The notes: generated by a model from the letters alone, not told the origin. Counted from the first letter of the stretch, positions 27,945 to 37,659 are shown. The stretch: 64,000 bases of DNA from Prevotella sp. (GCA_017410365.1 JAFQQY010000009.1:113361-177360), one strand, 5' to 3'. A program made the numbers and translations.

Positions 27945-30725
27945 ATGAGTAATAGATATACAATTATATATAGCAGGCTGATGGCAATATTATTGCTATT
28001 GTGCTCTTGGCATATATGTCCAGAGATGTCAGCCAAAAACGTGTTGGGACAATACACCGAGGAACATCCGCTGACAATTATAGCAGACTGGGACTTTCCT
28101 CCATACGACTATCGCAACAATAACGGCAATCCGTCTGGCTATCATGTAGAACTGATCAGCACTATGCTCGACGAACTGAACATCCCATATACATACGTTA
28201 TGAGAGAATGGAGTCAGTCTCTCGAACTATTCAGTCAAGGCAAGGCTGACATCACTATAACGCCTCTATTACCTCAAGAACAAAGAAAAGTCTATAGCAG
28301 TCACGCCAGCCTAGGCACATACCGAGTGGCGGTGGCATACAAAAAAGGCACAGCTCCTATAAAGACTATAGACGACATCAAGTCGGCCGACTCTATCATG
28401 TTTAAAAAAGACGACTATGGAGCAAGAAAGATAATCGAAATGGGCTATGCAATCAAAGATAGCCAATATATACAGATGCGAAAAGGTCTGGAACAGGTCG
28501 CAAACGGAAAGATTAAGTATTATGTCTTAGGAGAATATCCTATTAAATGGGTTATAAAGCAGATGCACCTTTCCGAGGTCGAAACATCATTATTGGACAT
28601 TCCTTCTGCTCGAATAAAATTTATCAGCCATGACAAAGAACTGATAAATGCAATCGACGACAGATTCTACCGACTTGACCAAGCCGGTAAAATAAACAAG
28701 TTGCACAACAAGTGGCTGCATCCGGAAAAGGCTGTAAATGATGCTTCATACACCGCCCTTTACATAACTATCGCTGTCATCATACTCATAATCATTTTCT
28801 TGGTTTCAAACCGCATCATGGCTGTAAGGCTTAGAAGAAAGAATGAGCAATACAGCGAGAAGAACAAGATAATGCAAAGTGCATTGCTCAGAAGCAAGAA
28901 CAGTGTCGTGAAATATGACCTTAGCACAAAGAGACTGACAAACATTTACGGAGATTTCTTACCTGATAGAGGCTTGTCTTACGAAGAATATCTTAACTCC
29001 ATACACCCTGATGACCAACAAAAGGTGCTTGACTTCATCGACAAGATTATTGAAAGTCATAATACTAACTTAGAGATTACATACAGGTGGAATATTGGTA
29101 CAATCGACCAACCAATATGGAGGATTCTATGCGACCAGTCGATAGTAGAGCTCGACCGCAAGAACAGGCCTATCAACATCATCAGTACGTTTATCGACGT
29201 GACGGAAGAGCGCGAGAAAGAACAAGAATCAAACGAACTGCTTGAGAAATACAGTCAACTGCTCGACATGACCTTGGTGGGTTTTGCACTCTATGATAGA
29301 AACGGACAACTGCTCGAAACGAACAAACGAATGCAGGAGATATTCAAATTCAAACATCCAAAAGACGAGTACTACTACAACACTTCTTTGTTCGACCTGC
29401 CTATAATCGACCATAAGGAAGCCTTCAAGCATGATGAGCACATGCACTTCTGCACAATGAGAAGCCTTATTCTGAAGCGCAACGTCAGCAATAAGCTAGA
29501 GATACGCATACGCCCTATTAAAGACGACAATGGCAAGACCGTTTATCTGCTGATAACGGCTCAAGACTTACTGATGGAATACGATTTGCACAAAAAGCAA
29601 AAGAAAAACGATTTGGAGATTCGCAGCATCAATCAAAAGATGTTGGAATATCAAAACGAGCTCAGATATTTGCTTGAGAAGAGCAACATGCGTGTATGGC
29701 GTTCATCAGCCGACTCTAAAGAAATAAAATTCTATAAAGATCTGGACAGTATTGAGCGTACAGTAAGTTTCGACGAGTTCATTGATAATACTCAAGATTT
29801 AGGCTACAAAGAAACCGCAGTCAAACTTATTGGCTTGCAGAATGATGCGGAGGGCAAGCACAAGGTCATACTGCCAGTAAAGAATCTTGCCGTACAAGAC
29901 GACATTATACACTGGTACTCGATGAACAGCATCACCGATTACGATAATGACGGCAATGCCATAGGACGCTTCGGATTGATACGTGATGTCTCTGAACTCA
30001 TCCATTCGCAAGAGAAACTGAAGGAGGAAACAATTCGTGCCAACAACTCCAAGCATCAGAAGAGCGTTTTCCTTGCCAATATGACACACGAAATACGTAC
30101 TCCGCTCAACGCAATAGTAGGTTTCTGCGACTTACTGCAGACAGTGGACAGTCCGGACGACCGCAAGGAATTCATACGCATAATTCGCAACAACTGCAAC
30201 ATGCTCCTGCATCTGATAAACGACATTCTCGACATTTCCACAATTGACGAAAGTGGCTTGTCTATAATGCCAATGGAAATCGATTTTGCAGAATCTTTCA
30301 ACGACATCTGTGCTACATTGTCGCAACAGATTCTTAATCCGCAGATTGAGTTTATCAAGGAAAATCCATACGACTCACTTATAGTTGTTACTGACAAGAA
30401 CAGAATAGAACAGATAATAACCAACTTCACAACCAACGCCATAAAGCACACTCAAAAAGGACATATCAGAGTTGGCTACCGCGTGGAAAACAACGGCATT
30501 TACATATACTGCGAAGACACAGGGCGAGGCATACCTAAAGAGAAATGTGCTGCTGTATTCGAAAGATTTGTAAAGCTAGACGATTTCGTTCAAGGCACAG
30601 GTCTAGGCCTTAGCATCTGCAAGGCAATCACAGATGCCTGCCAAGGCAAAATTGGTGTTGAGTCAGACACTGGCCAAGGTGCAACATTCTGGTTCTGGTT
30701 CCCTTGCGAAATAAAACAGCCATAA
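27945..30725 (+). CDS. BvgS-like sensor kinase with periplasmic solute-binding domain
   Basis: A 926-residue paralogue of the preceding gene with the same architecture. A signal anchor is followed by an SBP_bac_3-type domain (about 30-255; DFPPYDYRNNNGNPSGYHVE is the classic amino-acid-binding start). A membrane segment lies at about 278-300, then PAS regions, HisKA with NMTHEIRTPLNAIVGF (His near 712), and a HATPase domain with complete boxes (TTNAIKHTQKG, DTGRGIPKEK, GTGLGLSICK). The frame extends to TTG 27903 inside the upstream gene; ATG 27945, 4 bases after that gene's stop, is the likely start. Probably co-transcribed and perhaps heterodimerising with its neighbour. Ligand unknown. Confidence 0.9.
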   Translation: MSNRYTIIYSRLMAILLLLCSWHICPEMSAKNVLGQYTEEHPLTIIADWDFPPYDYRNNNGNPSGYHVELISTMLDELNIPYTYVMREWSQSLELFSQGKADITITPLLPQEQRKVYSSHASLGTYRVAVAYKKGTAPIKTIDDIKSADSIMFKKDDYGARKIIEMGYAIKDSQYIQMRKGLEQVANGKIKYYVLGEYPIKWVIKQMHLSEVETSLLDIPSARIKFISHDKELINAIDDRFYRLDQAGKINKLHNKWLHPEKAVNDASYTALYITIAVIILIIIFLVSNRIMAVRLRRKNEQYSEKNKIMQSALLRSKNSVVKYDLSTKRLTNIYGDFLPDRGLSYEEYLNSIHPDDQQKVLDFIDKIIESHNTNLEITYRWNIGTIDQPIWRILCDQSIVELDRKNRPINIISTFIDVTEEREKEQESNELLEKYSQLLDMTLVGFALYDRNGQLLETNKRMQEIFKFKHPKDEYYYNTSLFDLPIIDHKEAFKHDEHMHFCTMRSLILKRNVSNKLEIRIRPIKDDNGKTVYLLITAQDLLMEYDLHKKQKKNDLEIRSINQKMLEYQNELRYLLEKSNMRVWRSSADSKEIKFYKDLDSIERTVSFDEFIDNTQDLGYKETAVKLIGLQNDAEGKHKVILPVKNLAVQDDIIHWYSMNSITDYDNDGNAIGRFGLIRDVSELIHSQEKLKEETIRANNSKHQKSVFLANMTHEIRTPLNAIVGFCDLLQTVDSPDDRKEFIRIIRNNCNMLLHLINDILDISTIDESGLSIMPMEIDFAESFNDICATLSQQILNPQIEFIKENPYDSLIVVTDKNRIEQIITNFTTNAIKHTQKGHIRVGYRVENNGIYIYCEDTGRGIPKEKCAAVFERFVKLDDFVQGTGLGLSICKAITDACQGKIGVESDTGQGATFWFWFPCEIKQP

Positions 30726-30815
30726 TGCTATTTCGTCACCCATACCACAGATAACATTACATAGTACAGCCTGACAAATAAACCTTTAACGCATTGGGAT
30801 TGCTTTAAATAAAAT

Positions 30816-30857
30816 AACTCGCAACCGCTTTCTTACAGCGATTGCGAGTTGCTTTTT
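30816..30857. terminator. terminator between the kinase genes and nhaD
   Basis: Stem AACTCGCAA-CCGCT pairs with AGCG-ATTGCGAGTT (30816-30850) and is followed by CTTTTT. On the minus strand an A/T-rich flank follows, so it may work in both directions. Confidence 0.8.
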
Positions 30858-30899
30858 CAACATCCATACCATGATGGATGCCAAAAGACATGTGTTTAT

Positions 30900-32243
30900 T
30901 TAGAAGAACAAAGCTCTTTCAACCCAATAAACAGCGATACCAGCAATATAGCCCAGGAATACGACCCAAGAGATACGCTTCATGTACCAACCGAACGTTA
31001 TCTTCTCCAAGCCCATTACAACGACTCCTGCAGCCGAACCGATGATAAGCATCGAACCGCCTACTCCAGCACAATAAGCCAGCAACTGCCAGAATATACC
31101 GTCTATAGCCAAATCGCCTGTTTCTGCTAGCGGATACATACCCATACAGCCTGCAACAAGCGGCACATTATCAACGATGCTTGAGAGCACTCCGATGATT
31201 CCTGTCACAAGATAATGATTGCCGTTGAATAAACTATCAAGACCATCGCCAAGCATATGCAAGGCGCCGATTGTTTCCAGACAAGCTACAGCCATCAGAA
31301 TGCCTAGGAAGAACAAGATTGTGCTCATGTCTATGCGTGACAACATATTATGAACACGCTTTTTCATACCACCTACATCTGCTTTCTTTTTCAAGTTATA
31401 GTAGAAAACTTCTGTTGCTGTCCACAACACACCAAGCACAAGCAGGATGCCAATAAACGGAGGCAGATGGGTGATAGCCTTGAATATCGGCACAAATATC
31501 AGACCGCCCACACCAAGGAAGAATATTGCCTTGCGTTGCTTTTCAGTGAAACTTGCTGCATCTACCTTTACTTCAGTTACGGCACTTTCCTCTATGTTGC
31601 CATTAAGCGATAAAGACAGTAAATATGCAGGAATAAGCATCGACACAAGTGACGGCACCAGTAGTTCTGTAATAACACCACCGGCTGTCAGCAGGCCCTT
31701 GTTCCAAAGCATAATGGTTGTTACATCACCTATCGGTGAGAATGCTCCACCAGAATTAGCTGCAATAACCACCAGCGATGCATATATCAGACGGTCCTTC
31801 TTGTCGCTCACAAGTTTGCGCAGCAGCATTATCATTACAATACTCGTGGTAAGGTTATCAAGAATGGCAGACAGGATGAACGTCATGAAGGCAATTCGCC
31901 ATAGAAGTCCTTTCTTGCTTTTTGTTATAAGCAAGCCTCTGACAAAGTTGAAACCACCATTTTGGTCTACCAGTTCTACTATCGTCATAGCTCCCATCAG
32001 GAAGAACAATGTTGTTGATGTAGCGCCAAGATGCCTTTCTATAACCTCGCTTACCGCCAAGGCTGCCTTGTCGCCTATAGCATTTGGCAAATATGCCGAC
32101 GGATCGAACATGAAGATTGTCCAACAAACCACAAACATTAGCAAAGCGATTGCGGCTTTGTTTACTTTAGTAACACTTTCAATAGCTATGAAAAAATAAC
32201 CTATTATGAAAGCAACAATAATAACAATAGATAAAGTTGTCAT
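30900..32243 (-). CDS. nhaD: Na+/H+ antiporter NhaD
   Basis: Exports Na+ (or Li+) in exchange for protons across the inner membrane. The 447-residue protein has about 11-12 membrane segments. NhaD/arsenite-permease signatures are seen: FFLMGAMTIVELVDQNGGFN, ILSAILDNLTTSIVMI, and ANSGGAFSPIGDVTTIMLWNKG, then a second NVPLVAG segment (LSSIVDNVPLVAG). Length agrees with the family. It is transcribed alone from a -7 box at 32287 and converges on the sensor kinases. With the NhaP2-like gene at the left edge it makes two monovalent-cation antiporters in the window. Confidence 0.93.
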   Translation of the reverse strand: MTTLSIVIIVAFIIGYFFIAIESVTKVNKAAIALLMFVVCWTIFMFDPSAYLPNAIGDKAALAVSEVIERHLGATSTTLFFLMGAMTIVELVDQNGGFNFVRGLLITKSKKGLLWRIAFMTFILSAILDNLTTSIVMIMLLRKLVSDKKDRLIYASLVVIAANSGGAFSPIGDVTTIMLWNKGLLTAGGVITELLVPSLVSMLIPAYLLSLSLNGNIEESAVTEVKVDAASFTEKQRKAIFFLGVGGLIFVPIFKAITHLPPFIGILLVLGVLWTATEVFYYNLKKKADVGGMKKRVHNMLSRIDMSTILFFLGILMAVACLETIGALHMLGDGLDSLFNGNHYLVTGIIGVLSSIVDNVPLVAGCMGMYPLAETGDLAIDGIFWQLLAYCAGVGGSMLIIGSAAGVVVMGLEKITFGWYMKRISWVVFLGYIAGIAVYWVERALFF

Positions 32244-32286
32244 TAGTATTAATATTTAATTTATAAGGTATTTTGTTTTCGGGGTG

Positions 32287-32294
32287 CAAAGTTA
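32287..32294 (-). promoter_or_regulatory. -7 box for nhaD
   Basis: TAACTTTG on the minus strand, 43 bases before ATG 32243. No TTTG box at the usual distance. Confidence 0.55.
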
Positions 32295-32434
32295 GCTATA
32301 AAACATATTCAAAGTATCATTATATACAATAAATATCCACGTAATCGTTTTCATATATTATGCATTATACTTTTTTAATAAATGACAACCTTTAAAAAAT
32401 CCAATATTTTGACGCTTTTACTAATAAAATACAT

Positions 32435-32442
32435 TATCTTTG
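32435..32442 (+). promoter_or_regulatory. -7 box for the rhaB operon
   Basis: TATCTTTG matches TAnnTTTG and lies 40 bases before ATG 32483. A TTTG at 32408 is 23 bases upstream, slightly too far, which would fit a promoter needing an activator (inference). Confidence 0.6.
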
Positions 32443-32482
32443 CAAATAGTTTTAACAATAATACTGCTAACGAATCAAAAAC

Positions 32483-33964
32483 ATGGAAGATAAAAAGTAT
32501 TTTTTTGCTGTCGATCTGGGAGCAACCAGCGGCAGAACTATTATCGGAACGCTAAACAACGACCGCATTGAGCTCGAAGAGCTGACACGCTTTGACAATA
32601 ACCTGATTGAGACAGGCGGCAAGTTCTACTGGGACATCTACGCTCTCTATTTCGAGATAATCAAGGGTCTGAAGCTTGCTGCTCAGCGCCAGCTCAACAT
32701 CACCAGCATCGGCATCGACACATGGGGTGTTGACTTCGTGTTTGTTGGCGAAGACGGTGCGTTCCTGCGCAACCCGCGTGCTTACCGCGACCCTCACACC
32801 TTCGGCATGATGGAAGACTACTTCGAGAATGCTGTAAGCAAGGAAGAGGTTTATGGCATCACAGGCATCCAGTTCATGAACTTCAACTCGTTGTTCCAGC
32901 TTTACGCAATGAAGAAGAACAACGACACAGCCATGAAGCATGCAAGCAAGATTCTTTTCGTGCCAGACGCCCTGAGCTATATGCTCACAGGCAAGATGGT
33001 ATGCGAATATACCATTGCTTCAACAAGTCAGATTCTCGACCCAAAGACAAAGCAGCTTGACGAGAAACTGTTGGCAAGCGTTGGCTTGACACGCGACAAC
33101 TTCGGCCCTATCTCCAACCCAGCGGTTGAGATTGGCAAGCTGACAGAGGAAGTACAGAAGATGACAGGTCTTGGCGCAATCCCAGTCATTGCTGTTGCCG
33201 GTCACGACACTGGTGCTGCCGTGGCTGCCGTTCCTGCAAAGGACGAGAAGTTCGCTTACCTGAGCAGCGGCACATGGAGCCTTATGGGCATAGAGACCAA
33301 GGAGGCTATCATCAACGACCTTAGCTACGAGCGCAACTTCACCAACGAGGGCGGCATTGAAGGCACAACACGCTTCCTGAAGAACATCTGCGGCATGTGG
33401 CTCTACGAGCGTTGCCGCAAGGAGTGGACCGATGCTCCAAAGTCTCACACCGAACTTATTGCAGAGGCAATGAAGCAGCCTGCATTCCAGAGCATCATCA
33501 ACCCAGACGATGCGATGTTTGCCAACCCGTCATCAATGATTGACGCTATTCAGACATACTGCCGCGAAACAGGTCAGCACGTTCCTGAAGGCTATGCAGA
33601 AATCTGCCGTTGCATCTTCGACAGTCTTGCCCTGCGCTATCGTCAGGTGTTTGGCTATCTCAAGGAAATGGCTTCGTTCCCAATCGAGGTGCTCCACATC
33701 ATCGGCGGCGGCAGCTTGAACAACGACCTCAACCAGTTCACAGCCAACTCAACTGGCGCCGTTGTGCTGGCCGGTCCTCAAGAAGGTACAGCCCTTGGCA
33801 ACATCATGCTGCAGGCTAAGGCCAGCGGCGACGTTAAGGACATCTGGGACATGCGCCGCATCATAGCCAACAGTCTTGAACTGAAGCGCTTCGAGCCAAA
33901 GGACAAGGAAGCATGGGATGCCGCCTACGAGCAGTTCCTGGCTATAGTTGAGAAAAAGGGTTAG
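32483..33964 (+). CDS. rhaB: rhamnulokinase
   Basis: Phosphorylates L-rhamnulose to L-rhamnulose 1-phosphate with ATP in the cytoplasm. The 493-residue FGGY-family kinase has the phosphate-1 loop FFAVDLGATSGRTIIGTL at the N-terminus. GIDTWGVDFVFVGEDG, AVAGHDTGAAVAAVP and LSSGTWSLMGIE follow, with the C-terminal adenosine-binding IIGGGSLNNDLNQFTAN. Length is normal. It is first in a unit with L-rhamnose isomerase (56-base gap) and two RhaT symporters. Confidence 0.95.
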   Translation: MEDKKYFFAVDLGATSGRTIIGTLNNDRIELEELTRFDNNLIETGGKFYWDIYALYFEIIKGLKLAAQRQLNITSIGIDTWGVDFVFVGEDGAFLRNPRAYRDPHTFGMMEDYFENAVSKEEVYGITGIQFMNFNSLFQLYAMKKNNDTAMKHASKILFVPDALSYMLTGKMVCEYTIASTSQILDPKTKQLDEKLLASVGLTRDNFGPISNPAVEIGKLTEEVQKMTGLGAIPVIAVAGHDTGAAVAAVPAKDEKFAYLSSGTWSLMGIETKEAIINDLSYERNFTNEGGIEGTTRFLKNICGMWLYERCRKEWTDAPKSHTELIAEAMKQPAFQSIINPDDAMFANPSSMIDAIQTYCRETGQHVPEGYAEICRCIFDSLALRYRQVFGYLKEMASFPIEVLHIIGGGSLNNDLNQFTANSTGAVVLAGPQEGTALGNIMLQAKASGDVKDIWDMRRIIANSLELKRFEPKDKEAWDAAYEQFLAIVEKKG

Positions 33965-34020
33965 ATGCCCCCAAAAAGAAATCACTAATTATTACAAACA
34001 AAAAATAAAAACCTAAAGAA

Positions 34021-35277
34021 ATGAAAGAAGAATTAGTAAAAAAGGCATACGAAGTAGCGAAAGAGCGCTACGCTGCCATCGGTATTGACACAGAAAAGGT
34101 ATTGACACAGCTTCAGGACTTCCACCTGAGCATGCACTGCTGGCAGGCAGACGACGTTAAGGGATTTGAAGTACAGGCAGGCGCAATGTCTGGCGGTATC
34201 CAGTCAACAGGCGACTTCCCAGGCGCAGCACGCAACCTCGACGAACTTCGTATGGACGTTCTCAAGGCTAAGTCTTTGATTCCAGGTACACACCGTCTCA
34301 ACCTCCACGAAATCTACGGCGACTTCCAGGGCAAGGTTGTTGACCGCGACGAGGTAACAGTAGAGTACTTCCAGTCTTGGATCGACTGGGCAAAGGAGAA
34401 CAACACTCTGCTCGACTTCAACTCATCTTCATTCTCTCATCCAAAGTCAGGCAGCCTCTCACTGTCTAACCCAGACGAGGGCATCCGCAAGTTCTGGATT
34501 GAGCACACAAAGCGTTGCCGTGACATCGCAAATGCAATGGGTGAGGCTCAGAACGACCCATGTATCATGAACCTTTGGGTACACGACGGTTGCAAGGACG
34601 TTAGCGTTAACCACGCTCTGTATCGCAACCTGCTGAAGGCATCTCTCGATGAAATCTTCGAGAAGGAGCAGCCAATGATGAAGGATTGTATCGAGGGTAA
34701 GGTATTCGGTATCGGTCTTGAGAGCTTCACAGTAGGCTCACACGACTTCTACACAGCTTACGCTTCTAAGTACGATAAGATTCTGACTATCGACACAGGT
34801 CACTATCACCCAACAGAATCACCAGCCGACAAGGTTAGCGCAGTTCTGCCATTCGTTAAGGAGCTTATGCTTCACGTTTCTCGCCCGGTACGTTGGGACT
34901 CAGACCATGTTACCATCATGGACGATCCTACACAGGAGCTCTTCTTCGAAATCGTACGCGCAGACGCTCTCGACCGTGTTCACTATGGTCTTGACTTCTT
35001 CGATGGTTCTATCAACCGTATCGGTGCTTACGTTATCGGTTCTCGTTCAGCTCAGAAGTGCATGCTTCGCGCTCTGCTCGAACCAAAGGATCTCATCGCG
35101 AAGTACGAGCTTGCCGGCGAAGGCTACAAGGTGCTTGCACTCATCGAGGAGCAGAAGGCTATGCCATGGCAGGCTGTTTACGACGAGTTCTGCGTACGCA
35201 ACAATGTTCCTGTAGGCGACGAGTTCATCGCTGACATCGACCAGTACGTTGCAGACGTGGTATCTAAGCGCGGATAA
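34021..35277 (+). CDS. rhaA: L-rhamnose isomerase
   Basis: Interconverts L-rhamnose and L-rhamnulose; a Mn2+/Zn2+-dependent TIM-barrel enzyme. The 418-residue sequence shows SMHCWQADDVKGFE near residue 40, AGAMSGGIQSTGDFPG, and the metal- and substrate-binding region TIDTGHYHPTESPADKVSA, followed by HVSRPVRWDSDHV. These match the RhaA family closely and the length is typical (about 415-420). It lies between rhaB and the first rhaT. The start ATG 34021 follows an A-rich leader without a strong Shine-Dalgarno sequence. Confidence 0.96.
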   Translation: MKEELVKKAYEVAKERYAAIGIDTEKVLTQLQDFHLSMHCWQADDVKGFEVQAGAMSGGIQSTGDFPGAARNLDELRMDVLKAKSLIPGTHRLNLHEIYGDFQGKVVDRDEVTVEYFQSWIDWAKENNTLLDFNSSSFSHPKSGSLSLSNPDEGIRKFWIEHTKRCRDIANAMGEAQNDPCIMNLWVHDGCKDVSVNHALYRNLLKASLDEIFEKEQPMMKDCIEGKVFGIGLESFTVGSHDFYTAYASKYDKILTIDTGHYHPTESPADKVSAVLPFVKELMLHVSRPVRWDSDHVTIMDDPTQELFFEIVRADALDRVHYGLDFFDGSINRIGAYVIGSRSAQKCMLRALLEPKDLIAKYELAGEGYKVLALIEEQKAMPWQAVYDEFCVRNNVPVGDEFIADIDQYVADVVSKRG

Positions 35278-35280
35278 AAT

Positions 35281-35461
35281 CATTTAAGTTGACGAGTTGT
35301 TTTGTTTAGTAAACAAGTTGACGAGTTAACAAGTAAACAAGTTATATGCTTAAATATCAAGCACCTTGTAAACTTGACATCTCGTTTACTTGTCAACTGA
35401 ATCAAACAACTCGTCAACTCGTTTACTCGTCAACTTGTCAACTCGTTAACTTGTCAACTAA
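35281..35461. repeat. self-complementary GTTGACGAGTTAAC word repeat before rhaT copy 1
   Basis: The left arm is built of AGTTGACGAGTT, AACAAGTAAACAAGTT and variants. The right arm is the complement, built of AACTCGTTTACTCGTCAAC and TTGTCAACTCGTTAAC. The two arms flank a short centre (GCTTAAATATCAAGC), so the whole 180-base spacer can fold back on itself. It fills the gap between rhaA and rhaT. Confidence 0.85.
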
Positions 35462-35467
35462 AAAATC

Positions 35468-36502
35468 ATGGAAATAATTATCGGACTTTTAATCATAGCC
35501 ATTGGCGCCTTCTGCCAGTCAAGCTGCTACGTGCCTATCAATAAAATAAAGGATTGGTCGTGGGAGTCTTACTGGATTGTACAAGGCGTCTTCGCATGGC
35601 TTGTGTTCCCGTTCCTGGGAGCAATGCTCGCAGTGCCCGAAGGACAGAGCCTTTGCGGCTTGTTCGGTGCTGCCAATTCGTTCAACCTCTGGATGACCGT
35701 TCTCTTCGGTGTTCTCTGGGGTGTCGGCGGACTCACTTTCGGTCTGTCTATGCGCTACCTCGGCGTGGCTCTCGGACAGTCAATCGCTCTTGGCACATGT
35801 GCCGGTCTCGGAACCATCATGGGACCTGTGCTGCTCAACATTTTCTTCCCAGAGTTGAAAGCGCTTGAGTCGCTCACCTTCGCCGTTATCATGGGTGTTG
35901 TTATCACCCTCATCGGCATCGCCATCATCGGTGTGGCAGGTGGCATGAAGGCTTCATCGCTCTCTGAAGAGGAGAAGAAGGCAGCCGTTAAGGACTTCAA
36001 TTTCCCTAAGGGACTTGCCATCGCACTTCTCGCCGGTTTCATGAGCGGATGCTTCAACGTTGGTCTTGAGTTTGGTAAGGACATCAACTTCGGCGAACTT
36101 ACCGACCCTATGTATCGCACACTGCCAGCAACACTGCTTGTAACGCTGGGCGGTTTCGTTACCAACGCCATCTACTGCTTCTATCAGAACCAGAAGAACA
36201 ACACATGGGGCGACTACAAGAAAGGCAATGTCTGGGGCAACAACCTGTTGTTCTGTGCTCTTGCCGGCGGTCTGTGGTACAGCCAGTTCTTCGGTCTGAG
36301 TCTTGGCAAGGGATTCCTCACAGAATCAGAGACCCTCACCACACTGGCATTCTGCATCCTTATGGCCCTCAACGTAACCTTCTCTAATGTTTGGGGTATC
36401 ATCCTCAAGGAGTGGAAGGGCTGCTCATCAAAGACTATCGTGGTATTGGTAATCGGTATCCTCGTACTGATTGCATCTTCTTTCATACCGCAATTTATTT
36501 GA
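35468..36502 (+). CDS. rhaT: L-rhamnose/H+ symporter, copy 1
   Basis: Imports L-rhamnose with a proton. The 344-residue protein has about ten membrane segments. RhaT-family segments are SSCYVPINKIKDWSWESYWI near the N-terminus, GVLWGVGGLTFGLSMRYLG, LGQSIALGTCAGLGTIMGP, and the conserved FGLSLGKGFLTE and NVWGIILKEWKG close to the end. Length matches E. coli RhaT (344). A second copy follows after another self-complementary spacer. The two proteins share the same framework but differ at many positions, so the duplication is old or the copies have diverged in specificity. Confidence 0.95.
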   Translation: MEIIIGLLIIAIGAFCQSSCYVPINKIKDWSWESYWIVQGVFAWLVFPFLGAMLAVPEGQSLCGLFGAANSFNLWMTVLFGVLWGVGGLTFGLSMRYLGVALGQSIALGTCAGLGTIMGPVLLNIFFPELKALESLTFAVIMGVVITLIGIAIIGVAGGMKASSLSEEEKKAAVKDFNFPKGLAIALLAGFMSGCFNVGLEFGKDINFGELTDPMYRTLPATLLVTLGGFVTNAIYCFYQNQKNNTWGDYKKGNVWGNNLLFCALAGGLWYSQFFGLSLGKGFLTESETLTTLAFCILMALNVTFSNVWGIILKEWKGCSSKTIVVLVIGILVLIASSFIPQFI

Positions 36503-36509
36503 TATTTAG

Positions 36510-36621
36510 TTGACGAGTTGACGAGTTAACAAGTAAACAAGTTAATTGCTTAAATTTCAAGCAACTCGTCAACTTGTCAACTGAATCAAACAACTTGTCA
36601 ACTCGTTAACTCGTCAACTCA
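36510..36621. repeat. self-complementary GTTGACGAGTTAAC word repeat before rhaT copy 2
   Basis: Shorter relative of the spacer at 35281-35461: left arm GTTGACGAGTTGACGAG and AACAAGTAAACAAGTT, centre TTGCTTAAATTTCAAGCAA, and right arm CTCGTCAACTTGTCAAC and AACTCGTTAACTCGTCAAC. It shares long identical stretches with the first spacer (for example GTCAACTGAATCAAACAAC), so the spacer was duplicated together with rhaT. Confidence 0.85.
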
Positions 36622-36627
36622 AAAACC

Positions 36628-37659
36628 ATGTACATCTTCATCGGACTTTTAATCATAGCCATTGGCAGCATAGGCGTAAGCAGTTCCTATATACCTATTA
36701 ATAAAATAAAAGACTGGTCGTGGGAAAACTTCTGGATGGTACAAGGCATCTTCGCCTGGATAGTCTTCCCGTTCCTCGGAGCCCTTCTCGCCATCGACGA
36801 AGGCCGCTCGCTCATAGACATGTGGAGCCAGGGCGGTGCAACGCCAGCCATCATCTACGGAGTGCTGTGGGGCGTGGGCGGACTGACCTTCGGACTCGGC
36901 ATGCGCTACCTCGGTGTGGCTCTCGGACAGAGCATCGGCATGGGCACATGCTCTGCCTTCGGAACAATCCTGCCTCCGCTGCTTGCCGGCGACGACCTCT
37001 TCCACGGCAAAGGCCTGTTGCTGCTCATCGGTGTGAGCATCATGATTGCAGGCATCGCCATCATCGGCTATGCCGGTAGCCTGCGCAACCAGAACCTCAG
37101 CGAGGAGGAGAAGCGTGCCGCCATTAAAGACTTCGCGCTGACTAAGGGACTCGTTGTCGCCTTCCTTGCCGGAGCCATGAGCGCCTGCTTCAACCTCGGA
37201 CTGGAGAGCGGTGCGCCAATGAAAGAATATGCCATCACTGCCGGCTGCAACACGCTCTTTGCCGGTCTGCCAGTCATCTTCCTCGTTACTGTTGGCGGTT
37301 TCTGCACCAATGCAGCCTACTGCATCTATCAGAACATAAAGAACAACACAGCCGGTGAGTATCTGAAAGTGTCGCCAGGCGTGCTCACGAGCAACATCCT
37401 TTTCTGTGCACTTGCGGGCGTATGCTGGTACAGCCAGTTCTTCGGACTCGAAACCGGTCGCAGCTTCCTGCCCAAAGACGGTGTCCTCTATGCTTTCTCT
37501 TGGAGCATCCTCATGTCGCTCAACGTCATCGCCTCAAACATCTGGGGCATCATCCTCAAGGAGTGGAAGGGCGTAGGCGCAAAGACCATCGGCGTGCTTC
37601 TGCTCGGTCTCGCCGTGCTCATAGCTTCCATCATCGTTGTTTCTATCGCTCAGCAGTAA
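36628..37659 (+). CDS. rhaT: L-rhamnose/H+ symporter family protein, copy 2
   Basis: A 343-residue paralogue of the preceding transporter with the same ten-helix layout and motifs (SSSYIPINKIKDWSWENFWM, GVGGLTFGLGMRYLG, LGQSIGMGTCSAFGTI, NIWGIILKEWKGVG). Codon use is slightly more GC-rich than copy 1. It could widen substrate range or dose; neither is visible in the sequence. It is the last gene of the rhaB unit; a terminator follows at 37701. Part of its 3' end (37630-37664) is repeated at 39369-39402. Confidence 0.92.
   Translation: MYIFIGLLIIAIGSIGVSSSYIPINKIKDWSWENFWMVQGIFAWIVFPFLGALLAIDEGRSLIDMWSQGGATPAIIYGVLWGVGGLTFGLGMRYLGVALGQSIGMGTCSAFGTILPPLLAGDDLFHGKGLLLLIGVSIMIAGIAIIGYAGSLRNQNLSEEEKRAAIKDFALTKGLVVAFLAGAMSACFNLGLESGAPMKEYAITAGCNTLFAGLPVIFLVTVGGFCTNAAYCIYQNIKNNTAGEYLKVSPGVLTSNILFCALAGVCWYSQFFGLETGRSFLPKDGVLYAFSWSILMSLNVIASNIWGIILKEWKGVGAKTIGVLLLGLAVLIASIIVVSIAQQ

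Noticed and set aside
35281-35461. CRISPR-like array
   Set aside because: The repeats are not regularly spaced, there are no unique spacers of constant size, and no cas genes are near. The arms are complementary to each other, unlike a CRISPR array.
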